7,369 bases of DNA from an uncultured Clostridia bacterium (GCA_937901465.1 CALGTU010000161.1:1-7369); one strand, 5' to 3'; shown: positions 1 through 6,302, counted from the stretch's first letter. Program-made: numbers and translations. The notes: generated by a model from the letters alone, not told the origin.

Positions 1-2477
1 AAATCATTGAAAGCGGAAAAACAAGTTATATCAGCATAGAACCTGTTGAATACGACCGAAAGGACAGAACTGCGTATAAATTCGGTGTTTTCGAAATGGA
101 TGAACAATTATTCAAAAATAAGGTTCAGGTTGTCGTCGAGGATAAAGAGGGCGACATTCATTCCGCCGAAATTATATCTGTTATAAAAGAAGACGATGAT
201 TCTCCCGCAACGGCAATTGTTCTTCTTTTTGAAAAACAGATAAGCATAAAGAATTTTGAAAGTTCGGGATTTATATCGTTATCTTCTTCAACTGTAAACA
301 GAGATGTTCAGTGTGAAGCGATAAGAAAGATAAGAAACAAACAATCCGCTTCAAAATATATGGATAATGTTATTGGAGAAAATTCTCCGTCAGGCTTTGA
401 AAACAAGGATTTATCCGAAGTCGAAAACAGACTTCGTTCGAAAAAATATCCTCCTAACGAAAGCCAGATGGAAGCGATAAGAAAAGGCATAAATTCTAAG
501 GACGCTTTTCTTGTTATGGGCCCTCCCGGAACGGGAAAAACAACGGTTATTCTTGAATGGATAAAATATTTTGTTCTTGTTGAAAAGAAGAGAGTCCTCG
601 TTTCATCTCAGAATAATAAAGCGGTTGACAATGTTCTTGCCAGAATAGCCGAAGAAAAAGATATCGATATGATACGCATAGGGTCAGAAAATAAATTACA
701 GTCTGAAATAGTGCCCTATATGTTTGAGAATAAACTTGCTTCTTTGAGAAACAACATTGAAACCCATACAGATAAAAGTATATCAGAACTTGAAAAAATC
801 ATTAGAAAATGGACCAAATACCGCGAATCTTTTGATGCAATATACGATACATATAAATTATATCTTGAAGAATACAGAAAATTCAAAAATGTTGTTGAAA
901 ACAAATTCCATCCTGTTTACAGAGATATAAAAAGATTATCTGATGATATAGAGATTATCAGAAGAAAACTTCAGAAATCAAAGGATGATATAGAAAGGTT
1001 ATACTCGAATATAACAAACTATGAAAATTCGGGAATTTTATCAAAGGCAATCCGTTTCTTGCCCAATTTGAATGATAAGCGCATTATCAAAAACAAAATA
1101 AAACAACATAATTATTATAATGACGAATACAGAAAGAATATTTCAAAATATCAGGAACACAAGAAAGAACTGATAGATATTTATAATTGCCTCTTTTACG
1201 AAAATTATAATTCTGTATATGAACTTTATCAGAAAGTCAATGATTCAACAGGCGATGTTATAAATATGCCTTTTGAAATAGAAGAAAACAGATGGAATCT
1301 TTTTTCGGACCTTTTCAATATACAGATAAATTCTGTCGATGATTTTGATAGGGTTAAAAAGGGGCTTGATGAGAATTTCGAAAAGGCGGATTCTCTTAAA
1401 CTCACACTTGAAGAATGGCATAGAGATATGGTAAATTCTCAGAATTACGCCCTCAATTCACTTATCCTTGAAAATGTAAATCTTGTCGGCGCGACATGTA
1501 TAGGAATAAACTCACAGAAGAGATTTGCCAGCCTTAAATTTGATGTTACGATAATAGACGAAGCAGGCCAGATTCAGATACATAATGCACTTGTTCCTAT
1601 GAGCGTTTCTAATAAACTTATTATGCTTGGTGACCATAAACAGATTCCGCCTCAGGCAGATTCGGAACTTATGGAACTTTGTGAAAACAACGATATTGAA
1701 ACAGAACTTCTTGAAAAGAGTCTGTTTGAAAAAATGTATGAAAATCTTCCCGAAAGCAATAAGACAATGCTTGATACACAATACAGAATGCCGGGAGAGA
1801 TTGCAGATGTTATTTCAGACTGGTTCTATGATGGAAAATATTTCTCACACGAAAGCAAGAGAAATCTTAAAAGTCCTGTTCCTTCATTATCGTCAAAACC
1901 TTTCCTTATTATAGATACTTCAGCAGAAGCCAACCGTTTTGAAACAAAGATAGAGGGAGCGGGTTGTTATAACGAACTTGAAGGCTCGATAACAAAGAAA
2001 GTCGTTGAACATATCATTGATAAGGCCGATTATGATACAAAGGAAATAGGCGTTATTTCGGCATATTCATCACAGGTTTCACGAATAAAGAAGAAACTTA
2101 AAGGAAAAATCGGCGAAGATGTAAAGGAAATGGTAGCAACGCTTGACAGTTTTCAGGGACAAGAAAGAGATATCATCATTTATAGTTTCACAAAGAGTTC
2201 TAAAGTATCAAGAAAGTATAAGAGAATCGGATTTCTTAAAGAACTCAGAAGACTCAATGTTGCTATGTCACGCTGTAAGAAAATGCTTGTTCTTGTCGGC
2301 GATATGGAATTCCTCAGAAACTGTATGAACCAGACAGGACCTGACGGTGAAGAAAAATACGAAAAGAGCGAAAAACAATTTTCTGATTTTATCGGAAAAA
2401 TCTGTGACGCTGTTGATAATGGCTCGGGCGAAATGATATCATATGAAAAACTCAAAGAAAGATTAGGAGGTGAATAA
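1..2477 (+). CDS. UPF1/DNA2-like superfamily 1 helicase, 5'-partial
   Basis: ATP-dependent SF1 helicase acting on RNA or DNA; the substrate cannot be told from sequence. The reading frame is open from base 3, so the ATG at 96 is probably internal and the true start lies left of the window; 824 residues are visible. Counting from that ATG, Walker A GPPGTGKT is at 142-149, a long charged, probably coiled-coil insert at about 220-445, motif II DEAG at 488-491, motif III GDHKQIPP at 512-519, QYRM at 562-565, motif V DSFQGQERD at 684-692 and motif VI LNVAMSR at 720-726. This order is that of AAA_11/AAA_12 helicases of the UPF1/SMUBP2/DNA2 group. All core motifs look intact. The stretch before Walker A is beta-rich, like the accessory barrel of the group. 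Its last codons hold the ribosome binding site of the next gene, so the two are probably translated together. Whether the missing N-terminus carries another domain (kinase, nuclease) is unknown. Confidence 0.93.
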   Translation, partial: IIESGKTSYISIEPVEYDRKDRTAYKFGVFEMDEQLFKNKVQVVVEDKEGDIHSAEIISVIKEDDDSPATAIVLLFEKQISIKNFESSGFISLSSSTVNRDVQCEAIRKIRNKQSASKYMDNVIGENSPSGFENKDLSEVENRLRSKKYPPNESQMEAIRKGINSKDAFLVMGPPGTGKTTVILEWIKYFVLVEKKRVLVSSQNNKAVDNVLARIAEEKDIDMIRIGSENKLQSEIVPYMFENKLASLRNNIETHTDKSISELEKIIRKWTKYRESFDAIYDTYKLYLEEYRKFKNVVENKFHPVYRDIKRLSDDIEIIRRKLQKSKDDIERLYSNITNYENSGILSKAIRFLPNLNDKRIIKNKIKQHNYYNDEYRKNISKYQEHKKELIDIYNCLFYENYNSVYELYQKVNDSTGDVINMPFEIEENRWNLFSDLFNIQINSVDDFDRVKKGLDENFEKADSLKLTLEEWHRDMVNSQNYALNSLILENVNLVGATCIGINSQKRFASLKFDVTIIDEAGQIQIHNALVPMSVSNKLIMLGDHKQIPPQADSELMELCENNDIETELLEKSLFEKMYENLPESNKTMLDTQYRMPGEIADVISDWFYDGKYFSHESKRNLKSPVPSLSSKPFLIIDTSAEANRFETKIEGAGCYNELEGSITKKVVEHIIDKADYDTKEIGVISAYSSQVSRIKKKLKGKIGEDVKEMVATLDSFQGQERDIIIYSFTKSSKVSRKYKRIGFLKELRRLNVAMSRCKKMLVLVGDMEFLRNCMNQTGPDGEEKYEKSEKQFSDFIGKICDAVDNGSGEMISYEKLKERLGGE
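2465..2472 (+). promoter_or_regulatory. Ribosome binding site supporting a GTG start
   Basis: AGGAGGTG lies inside the last codons of the helicase gene, 8 bases before the GTG at 2481. It is a near-perfect Shine-Dalgarno sequence and decides the GTG start, since the next in-frame ATG lies about 50 codons downstream, beyond well-ordered protein sequence. The arrangement implies translational coupling with the helicase. Confidence 0.8.
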
Positions 2478-2480
2478 CAG

Positions 2481-3713
2481 GTGGAAAATAACGAACAGAA
2501 AACGATAAAACCTAAATTTTACAGCGATTTTGATTATGTTGCTTTAAAAAATCTTTTGGGACAGAATAAAGGAATTTCTCCCGAAAGCATAGTTCATTTC
2601 TCACCTGTATTCTATCCTATCGCTATCGTTGAGATGGATATGGAAGAAAAGGATTTTGAGGATTTTGATACAATAAATATGACAGTTCTCAGAGTCATTT
2701 CAGCAGGTATAACCGATTCTGAACTGATATCCGAAACATTGGGGCTTAATGCAAACTATATAGAAAATGTAAAGAAAATCCTTGTAGGATACGGCTTTGT
2801 TGACGGCAATATGAGAATAACTCCACTGGGGAAAGAATCGCTTGAACAGAAGAAAAAAATAACTCTTCATTCTTCTTCTCAGAAGTTTCAGATTGATGCA
2901 CTTAACAGAAGAATTCTTAAAGTTGATAAAACCACTTTTGAAAAAAATCTCAAAAAGCCTTCAAAAACAACACTTGCTGTTCCGCATATAGATTATCGTG
3001 GCGCAGAAATGGAAGAAAGTGAAATCAGAAGCATAATAAGAGAAAACCCTCAGGAATACCTCAGAGAAAGAGGAAAATTTCTCAATGTCAATGTTGTTTC
3101 GATAAATTCGATAAGGCTTGACGAGGTAAATTATTGCAAATGTTATATGATGAAAATAAGAGGATACGACCCCATTATTTTCTATACAATCGAAGGCAAA
3201 AGAAAATTCCCCGATTGGAAACCTTTTGCAATATCATCTGAAATGATGAGAGGGTTGTTCCCCGATGTCGCTGATCTTCCTGTGAATTCTGATGGAGCAA
3301 AACAGAAAATATCAGAAATATACAATATGGTGAAGAAAGAGGTTTCTGACATAACTTCTGAAGATGTTTTCTCGATATGCGATTTTGATCCTTATGAATT
3401 AAGGGTGTTTCTTGATAAGGAAACAGATGAGTTTATGCTGAAAATCAACATAAAATCTTTCAAAAAACTTTCTCAGGCAATGGTCGATATGATTGCTTCT
3501 GTTTCTGAAGACGGAAAGGGTATTTTTATATGTCAGAATCTCGGTGGAAGAGTTATAACAATAACAACCGATGATGCTGAAATAATATCACTTGCAAAGC
3601 GCCTCAGGGAAAACGGAAGAAAAATTTCAAAATATATCCAGAAAAATAAGGATTGTGAAAATCCGATAGAAAAGATTTATGATATACTTTCTCTTATCGA
3701 GGATGAAGATTAA
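2481..3713 (+). CDS. Unknown 410-aa protein with probable N-terminal winged helix
   Basis: I do not recognise the family. The start is GTG, set by an AGGAGGTG site 8 bases upstream; only 3 bases separate it from the helicase stop. Residues about 62-123 read like a winged helix: a helix rich in I/L/V, the turn ITDSELISETLGLNANYIE, a recognition-type helix VKKILVGYGFV and the wing DGNMRITPLG. The middle (about 170-260) looks alpha/beta with the segment YDPIIFYTIEGKRKFPDWKP. The C-terminal third (about 280-410) is acidic and mixed alpha/beta with hydrophobic strands such as KGIFICQNLGGRVITITT. There is no signal peptide, no membrane segment and no HxK...D phospholipase-D nuclease motif. The tight coupling suggests a dedicated partner of the helicase, perhaps a nucleic-acid-binding or regulatory subunit; that is inference from position only. 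Confidence 0.85.
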   Translation: MENNEQKTIKPKFYSDFDYVALKNLLGQNKGISPESIVHFSPVFYPIAIVEMDMEEKDFEDFDTINMTVLRVISAGITDSELISETLGLNANYIENVKKILVGYGFVDGNMRITPLGKESLEQKKKITLHSSSQKFQIDALNRRILKVDKTTFEKNLKKPSKTTLAVPHIDYRGAEMEESEIRSIIRENPQEYLRERGKFLNVNVVSINSIRLDEVNYCKCYMMKIRGYDPIIFYTIEGKRKFPDWKPFAISSEMMRGLFPDVADLPVNSDGAKQKISEIYNMVKKEVSDITSEDVFSICDFDPYELRVFLDKETDEFMLKINIKSFKKLSQAMVDMIASVSEDGKGIFICQNLGGRVITITTDDAEIISLAKRLRENGRKISKYIQKNKDCENPIEKIYDILSLIEDED

Positions 3714-3751
3714 TAGGAAAAGGCAAGGTTAAGAAAAGGAGATAAAAGAAT

Positions 3752-4211
3752 ATGCCAAAAATACATGAAATACTTCGTCTTTGCGGAGACGAAGTATGGA
3801 TATTGTGAATGTTGTTTATTGTGGTTCTAGGAATAATAGGTGTATATAAAAATAACAAAACTAAAGAAGAACACAGAAGATATAGCGAACGAAGACAGAT
3901 AGAATCTGAAGAAAGAATGAAGGAATTTTAGAGAGAAGAAGCGGAAAAAAGAGAGGCAGCAGAAACGACCCGTAGAATAAGAGAAAGCGAAGAAAGAAAA
4001 TCCGATGAATATTTTACAGGAATATTCGGGGCGGCGGCTTCCGGTAATACTGAACTCAGGAAAAAAATTCGATTCTCTCAGCCGCGAAGAAAAAGATTTT
4101 ATATCAAATCTCAAACTTTCTGGCTATGAAATGGTTTCTGATTATGATGAGAGTAGAAATGCCTTTGTTTATTACATGCAAAAGGGCGAAAGTAAAAAAC
4201 GCATATTCTGA
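3752..4211 (+). pseudogene. Broken small membrane-anchored coiled-coil protein gene
   Basis: An AAGGAG site at 3736-3741 precedes the ATG at 3752, 38 bases after the previous gene, so this was probably the third gene of the operon. The frame reads MPKIHEILRLCGDEVWIL, stops at TGA 3806-3808, resumes as a membrane segment MLFIVVLGIIGVY and a basic/charged coiled coil, stops at TAG 3929-3931, resumes with REEAEKREAAETTRRI, and then loses frame. Removing one A from the A7 run at 4061-4067 joins it to the downstream frame, giving ELRKKFDSLSREEKDF and then NLKLSGYEMVSDYDES up to TGA 4209-4211. The restored product would be about 152 residues: short N-terminal cytoplasmic part, one membrane helix, coiled coil and a small C-terminal domain. 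Family unknown. A 40-residue peptide starting at ATG 3809, directly after the TGA, could still be made by reinitiation. Sequencing error could explain the A7 shift but less easily both stops. Confidence 0.7.
3770..3797 (+). repeat. Perfect 11-bp inverted repeat (hairpin) in the broken gene
   Basis: ATACTTCGTCT (3770-3780) and AGACGAAGTAT (3787-3797) are exact reverse complements around a 6-base loop TTGCGG. It begins 18 bases inside the start of the broken membrane protein gene. No T run follows, so it is not a standard terminator. It may slow early translation or be a mobile-element footprint; function unknown. Confidence 0.6.
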
Positions 4212-4263
4212 ACTTCTTGGCATCAATAAAAATATCTCAAACAAAATTTAATAAAACAAAAAG

Positions 4264-4323
4264 AATAAATCTCCTTTAAATACAGATACTACTATCACAA
4301 TTTTGTATTGAAGGAGATTTATT
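4264..4323 (+). repeat. Long inverted repeat enclosing the abrB-like ribosome binding site
   Basis: A 13-base arm at 4264-4276 is the exact reverse complement of 4311-4323. After a small bulge, a second 6-bp stem pairs AATACA (4279-4284) with TGTATT (4304-4309), leaving a loop of about 19 bases. The right arm contains AAGGAG (4311-4316), the Shine-Dalgarno sequence of the AbrB-like ORF, and the left arm carries the complementary CTCCTT. An RNA starting upstream of 4264 would therefore hide the ribosome binding site. No convincing promoter was found between 4212 and 4263, so whether such an RNA exists is not known. Confidence 0.6.
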
Positions 4324-4328
4324 ATATT

Positions 4329-4499
4329 ATGAAAGCGACAGGAATTGTTAGAAGAATCGACGACCTCGGAAGAGTCGTTATTCCTAAAGAAATCAGAAGA
4401 ACTATGAGAATAAGAGAGGGTGACCCGTTACAGATGACATTGACACAAGAGGAGCAGTTTTTAGAAGCGATGTTCACCCTTGAAAACAGATTGAAATAG
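4329..4499 (+). pseudogene. Truncated AbrB/SpoVT-type transition-state regulator
   Basis: The product begins with the highly conserved N-terminus of AbrB/SpoVT regulators, MKATGIVRRIDDLGRVVIPK, continuing through EIRRTMRIREGDPL. Normal members then continue with further beta strands of the swapped-hairpin DNA-binding fold and, in SpoVT, a GAF-like domain. Here the match ends at about residue 35 and an unrelated tail (MTLTQEEQFLEAMFTLENRLK) runs to the stop at residue 56. The fold is probably incomplete, so I call it a stub, though a small expressed peptide is possible. The start is ATG 4329 after AAGGAG (4311-4316), a rather long 12-base gap; the upstream TTG at 4308 would place the ribosome binding site inside the gene and add residues absent from the family. 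Whether it is expressed depends on the inverted repeat over its ribosome binding site. Confidence 0.75.
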
Positions 4500-4558
4500 C
4501 GTAGTTTCAGGAAAAATCGACATTTTGAATTTAGATATTCCTGTTCAGATGATTATAT

Positions 4559-4593
4559 AAACCCCGACATCGCATTTTACGGTGTCGGGGTTT
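4559..4593. terminator. Convergent, probably bidirectional hairpin terminator
   Basis: AAACCCCGACATCG (4559-4572) pairs with CGGTGTCGGGGTTT (4580-4593) over 14 bp with a single G-T pair and a 7-base loop. T-rich sequence follows the stem on both strands (TTTATTT on plus, TTTATATAAT on minus). It sits between the AbrB-like stub and the convergent LytTR gene, whose stop codon overlaps the right arm, and should end transcripts from both sides. Confidence 0.85.
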
Positions 4594-5299
4594 ATTTACA
4601 TATAGTGGATTTCATAATGAATTTCTGAAAATCCGATTTGAACTGAGCATACATTCTTTTGCTGAGAATTGCCTTTTCGCCGTTATCCAGAAATATTTCC
4701 GAAGTGTTGAAACTTTCAACATGCATTAAATTGATGATAAAGGATTTCTGGCATCTGTAAAATTTATCGAAAGGAAGATCTTTTTCAATTTCACGCAGTG
4801 TCCTTGAAACAAGAACGGTATCGTATATTGTCCTTACTATCGTTTGTTTCCCTTTTGCCTCTGCATATATTATGTCGTCGGTGTTTACTATGAAATGCTC
4901 GGTTCCCGATTTCAGTATTACGAATTTGTTGTTATAAGAAACGATATAATCGTCAATCGCTCTGAAAAGTTTTTCTCTGTCTATCGGCTTTGTTAAAAAT
5001 CTGAATGTGTTTACTTCAAAGGATTCAAGTGCTATCAGCGGGAATGAACTTATGAAAATGAGCGTTGTATCAGGGGATTTTTCTGCTCTGTAACGGCGTG
5101 AGGTTTCCATTCCGTCGATGCCTTCCATCTGATAATCCATAAAAACGATATCAAAATCCGTCTCGCCCGAAAGAAGTTCATCGCCCGAAGAAAACTCTGT
5201 TATATCCATTTCTGTATTATTGATTTCAGAGTATTCATTCAAAAATCCGATAAGAGAATCACGCATTGCTCTTTCGTCATCACATATGGCAATTTTCAT
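4592..5299 (-). CDS. LytTR-family response regulator (AgrA/LytR type)
   Basis: Cytoplasmic transcription regulator of 235 residues, the usual size for the family. Residues 1-120 form a receiver domain: acidic D7-D8-E9 after strand 1, phospho-acceptor D55 in VFMDYQMEGIDGME, the conserved Ser at 84 (IFISS) and K104-P105 (FLTKP). Residues about 126-235 form a LytTR DNA-binding domain, with ILKSGTEHFIVNTDDIIYAE, the FYRCQKSFIINL segment and the typical IFLDNGEKAILSKR ending. The start MKIAICDDE has GGAGG (minus strand, 5311-5307) 7 bases upstream; an ATG two codons earlier touches that site, and the longer frame up to 5404 runs through the promoter and the LytTR repeats. All key phosphorylation residues are present. 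No histidine kinase lies beside it in this window, so the input signal is unknown. Its own promoter and a divergent promoter flank a LytTR-type site, suggesting self-control. Confidence 0.92.
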   Translation of the reverse strand: MKIAICDDERAMRDSLIGFLNEYSEINNTEMDITEFSSGDELLSGETDFDIVFMDYQMEGIDGMETSRRYRAEKSPDTTLIFISSFPLIALESFEVNTFRFLTKPIDREKLFRAIDDYIVSYNNKFVILKSGTEHFIVNTDDIIYAEAKGKQTIVRTIYDTVLVSRTLREIEKDLPFDKFYRCQKSFIINLMHVESFNTSEIFLDNGEKAILSKRMYAQFKSDFQKFIMKSTICK

Positions 5300-5305
5300 T
5301 TTCAT

Positions 5306-5312
5306 CCCTCCC
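5306..5312 (-). promoter_or_regulatory. Ribosome binding site of the LytTR regulator
   Basis: Read on the minus strand this is GGGAGGG, optimally spaced for the ATG at 5299 (about 7 bases) but directly touching the ATG at 5305. It supports the start MKIAICDDE over MKMKIAICDDE. Confidence 0.7.
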
Positions 5313-5336
5313 GACAGACAGTCATTTCTTTCATCA

Positions 5337-5365
5337 AGTATATCATTTTTTACAGTCATTTTCAA
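5337..5365 (-). promoter_or_regulatory. Sigma-A-type promoter of the LytTR regulator gene
   Basis: On the minus strand, TTGAAA (5365-5360) is followed after exactly 17 bases by TATACT (5342-5337). Transcription would start near 5330, leaving a leader of about 30 bases with the GGGAGGG site. The -35 lies 9 bases from the LytTR repeat pair at 5375-5404, so the regulator could act on its own promoter. Confidence 0.7.
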
Positions 5366-5374
5366 GAGTTTTTG

Positions 5375-5404
5375 ACCGTTCATTCCCTTTTTTAGCCCGT
5401 TCAT
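5375..5404 (+). promoter_or_regulatory. LytTR operator: two direct repeats with 21-bp period
   Basis: ACCGTTCAT (5375-5383) matches the published LytTR consensus (T/A)(A/C)(C/A)GTTN(A/G)(T/G) at every position, and CCCGTTCAT (5396-5404) matches all but the first. The gap is 12 bases, the spacing expected for two LytTR domains binding one DNA face. The identity extends further: CCGTTCATTCCCTTTTT occurs at 5376-5392 and again at 5397-5413. The pair lies between two divergent promoters, 9-10 bases from each -35 box, and points toward the rightward one, the usual orientation for activation. Confidence 0.8.
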
Positions 5405-5414
5405 TCCCTTTTTA

Positions 5415-5443
5415 TTGTTTTTACTTTAAAAATAGTATATAAT
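5415..5443 (+). promoter_or_regulatory. Rightward sigma-A-type promoter, likely LytTR target
   Basis: TTGTTT (5415-5420) and a perfect TATAAT (5438-5443) are separated by 17 bases. The start would fall near 5450, giving a leader of about 65 bases before the small ORF at 5515. The -35 is imperfect and the LytTR repeats end 10 bases upstream, the arrangement of activator-dependent promoters of the AgrA/PlnC type. It is probably the entry point for the small ORF and perhaps for the immunity genes beyond. Confidence 0.72.
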
Positions 5444-5514
5444 TTTACGGGGAATTGTGTGTACAGAATACATGAAATTTCGGGTTTATTCAGAACAGAA
5501 AAGGAGTTTTTAAA

Positions 5515-5598
5515 ATGAGTCGTGATTTAAGTTTCTGGAAAACAAAAAGAACAACAGCGAATTGTCGCAATAAAATTGACATGATAGCTCCATTTTAA
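5515..5598 (+). CDS. 27-residue ORF, possible stub of a MSRDLSFWK-type gene
   Basis: ATG at 5515 follows AAGGAG (about 5500-5505) with ideal spacing and lies behind a good promoter, so translation is likely. The product begins MSRDLSFWKTKRTTANCRNK and ends IDMIAPF; it is basic, with no signal peptide, no double-glycine leader and one cysteine. From memory, a group of roughly 100-120-residue clostridial proteins found near immunity genes begins with a similar DLSFWK stretch followed by Y-K; here the resemblance ends after about nine residues. I therefore think it is the head of such a gene joined to foreign sequence, but it could be a genuine small peptide controlled by the LytTR regulator. 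Confidence 0.5.
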   Translation: MSRDLSFWKTKRTTANCRNKIDMIAPF

Positions 5599-5629
5599 AA
5601 TGATATTATAATCTCAGAGGTGTTTATAG

Positions 5630-6262
5630 ATGCAAAGTAGCAAGGCTTATGAATATCTGATAAAACAACTGAATGCAACAGGGTCGGAAAAAAAGGACGG
5701 ATATAATCCACATGTTCTGGAAGAAATATATGACTGGGAAAGAAATGAAGCAGAGGATTTGATATGGAATGCTTTTTACAGAGAGCGTGATACAGATATT
5801 CTGGTGTTGTTTCCGAAGCTGAAAAAATATAACGGCATAAAGGCGTTAAAAAAAATAGTTAATGATTATGAGATTCCGAGCGAGACAAACATTCTTATTT
5901 CTTATCTTTTGTATCAGAATACAAGAATCAATAATAAGTATTTGAAGTTAATTGAAATGAATATTGTAAAATCAAACTACAATTATTCTTATATTGCATC
6001 AATAAGCGATTTGAAACCCTCGAAAAAAGTTTATAAAATGCTGATCAGAATATATGAAAGATGCACGGAAAAGATTGCTTTATCAGCTACTATTGATGCT
6101 ATTTTATTCAATAAGGGTTTTATAAAAGATATATTTGATATAAATCAGGTTCAGAAATCAGAATTTAGAGAGTTAAGAATGATATTCAAACAGGCGCCAC
6201 TTGATGAAAGAAAAACTATGATAACGAAGTTGGAAAACGGGGAATTTGACCAGTACAAATAA
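5630..6262 (+). CDS. Probable immunity-type protein, helical, HEAT-like
   Basis: A 210-residue soluble protein starting at ATG 5630, 7 bases after AGAGGTG. It appears almost wholly helical: short helix pairs recur (LEEIYDWERNEAEDLIWNAF, ILVLFPKLKKYNGIKALKKI, ILISYLLYQNTRINNKYLKL, PSKKVYKMLIRIYERC), resembling HEAT-like repeats. There is no signal peptide, membrane segment or catalytic motif that I can see. I recall similar proteins, with the GYNPHVLEEIYDWERNEAE-type N-terminus, among immunity genes of clostridial toxin loci, but I cannot name a Pfam family with confidence. The neighbour 40 bases downstream is an Imm70-type gene, which supports an immunity role; the matching toxin is not in the window. 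It is more AT-rich than the helicase region, in keeping with separate acquisition. Confidence 0.8.
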   Translation: MQSSKAYEYLIKQLNATGSEKKDGYNPHVLEEIYDWERNEAEDLIWNAFYRERDTDILVLFPKLKKYNGIKALKKIVNDYEIPSETNILISYLLYQNTRINNKYLKLIEMNIVKSNYNYSYIASISDLKPSKKVYKMLIRIYERCTEKIALSATIDAILFNKGFIKDIFDINQVQKSEFRELRMIFKQAPLDERKTMITKLENGEFDQYK

Positions 6263-6302
6263 TGAGGTTGAATTTTATTTAAAACAGAATAGAGGTAAAA
6301 AT

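Noticed and set aside
308..2455. Several 60-95-codon antisense and overlapping frames in the helicase gene
   Set aside because: They lie inside a gene with intact helicase motifs, have no ribosome binding sites of note and show no protein-like features.
2481..3713. PLD-type nuclease partner as in Mokosh
   Set aside because: No HxKxxxxD motif is present in the 410-residue protein.
3806..3931. Stop codon recoding (TGA/TAG read through) in the third operon gene
   Set aside because: Two different stops plus a frameshift fit gene decay better; no recoding element is evident and neighbouring genes use TAA, TGA and TAG as normal stops.
3827..4114. Antisense 95-codon frame over the broken coiled-coil gene
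   Set aside because: Its serine/phenylalanine-rich product is the expected shadow of a glutamate/lysine/arginine-rich coiled coil on the other strand.
4308..4328. TTG start for the AbrB-like ORF
   Set aside because: It lies before the AAGGAG site and adds residues not seen in AbrB/SpoVT proteins, which begin MKATGIVRRIDD.
5300..5404. Longer LytTR regulator start at 5404 (MNGLKKGMNGQK...)
   Set aside because: The extra N-terminus is a translation of the LytTR repeats and of the gene's own promoter; the family starts at MKIAICDDE and an ideal ribosome binding site supports 5299.
5576..5612. Promoter TTGACA (5576) with TATAAT (5607) before the 210-residue gene
   Set aside because: The spacer is 25 bases, far too long, and no good alternative pairing was found; a weak promoter here cannot be excluded.
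6246..6302. Upstream start of the Imm70 gene at 6246
   Set aside because: It overlaps the previous gene and adds residues outside the family; ATG 6303 has its own ribosome binding site at good distance.
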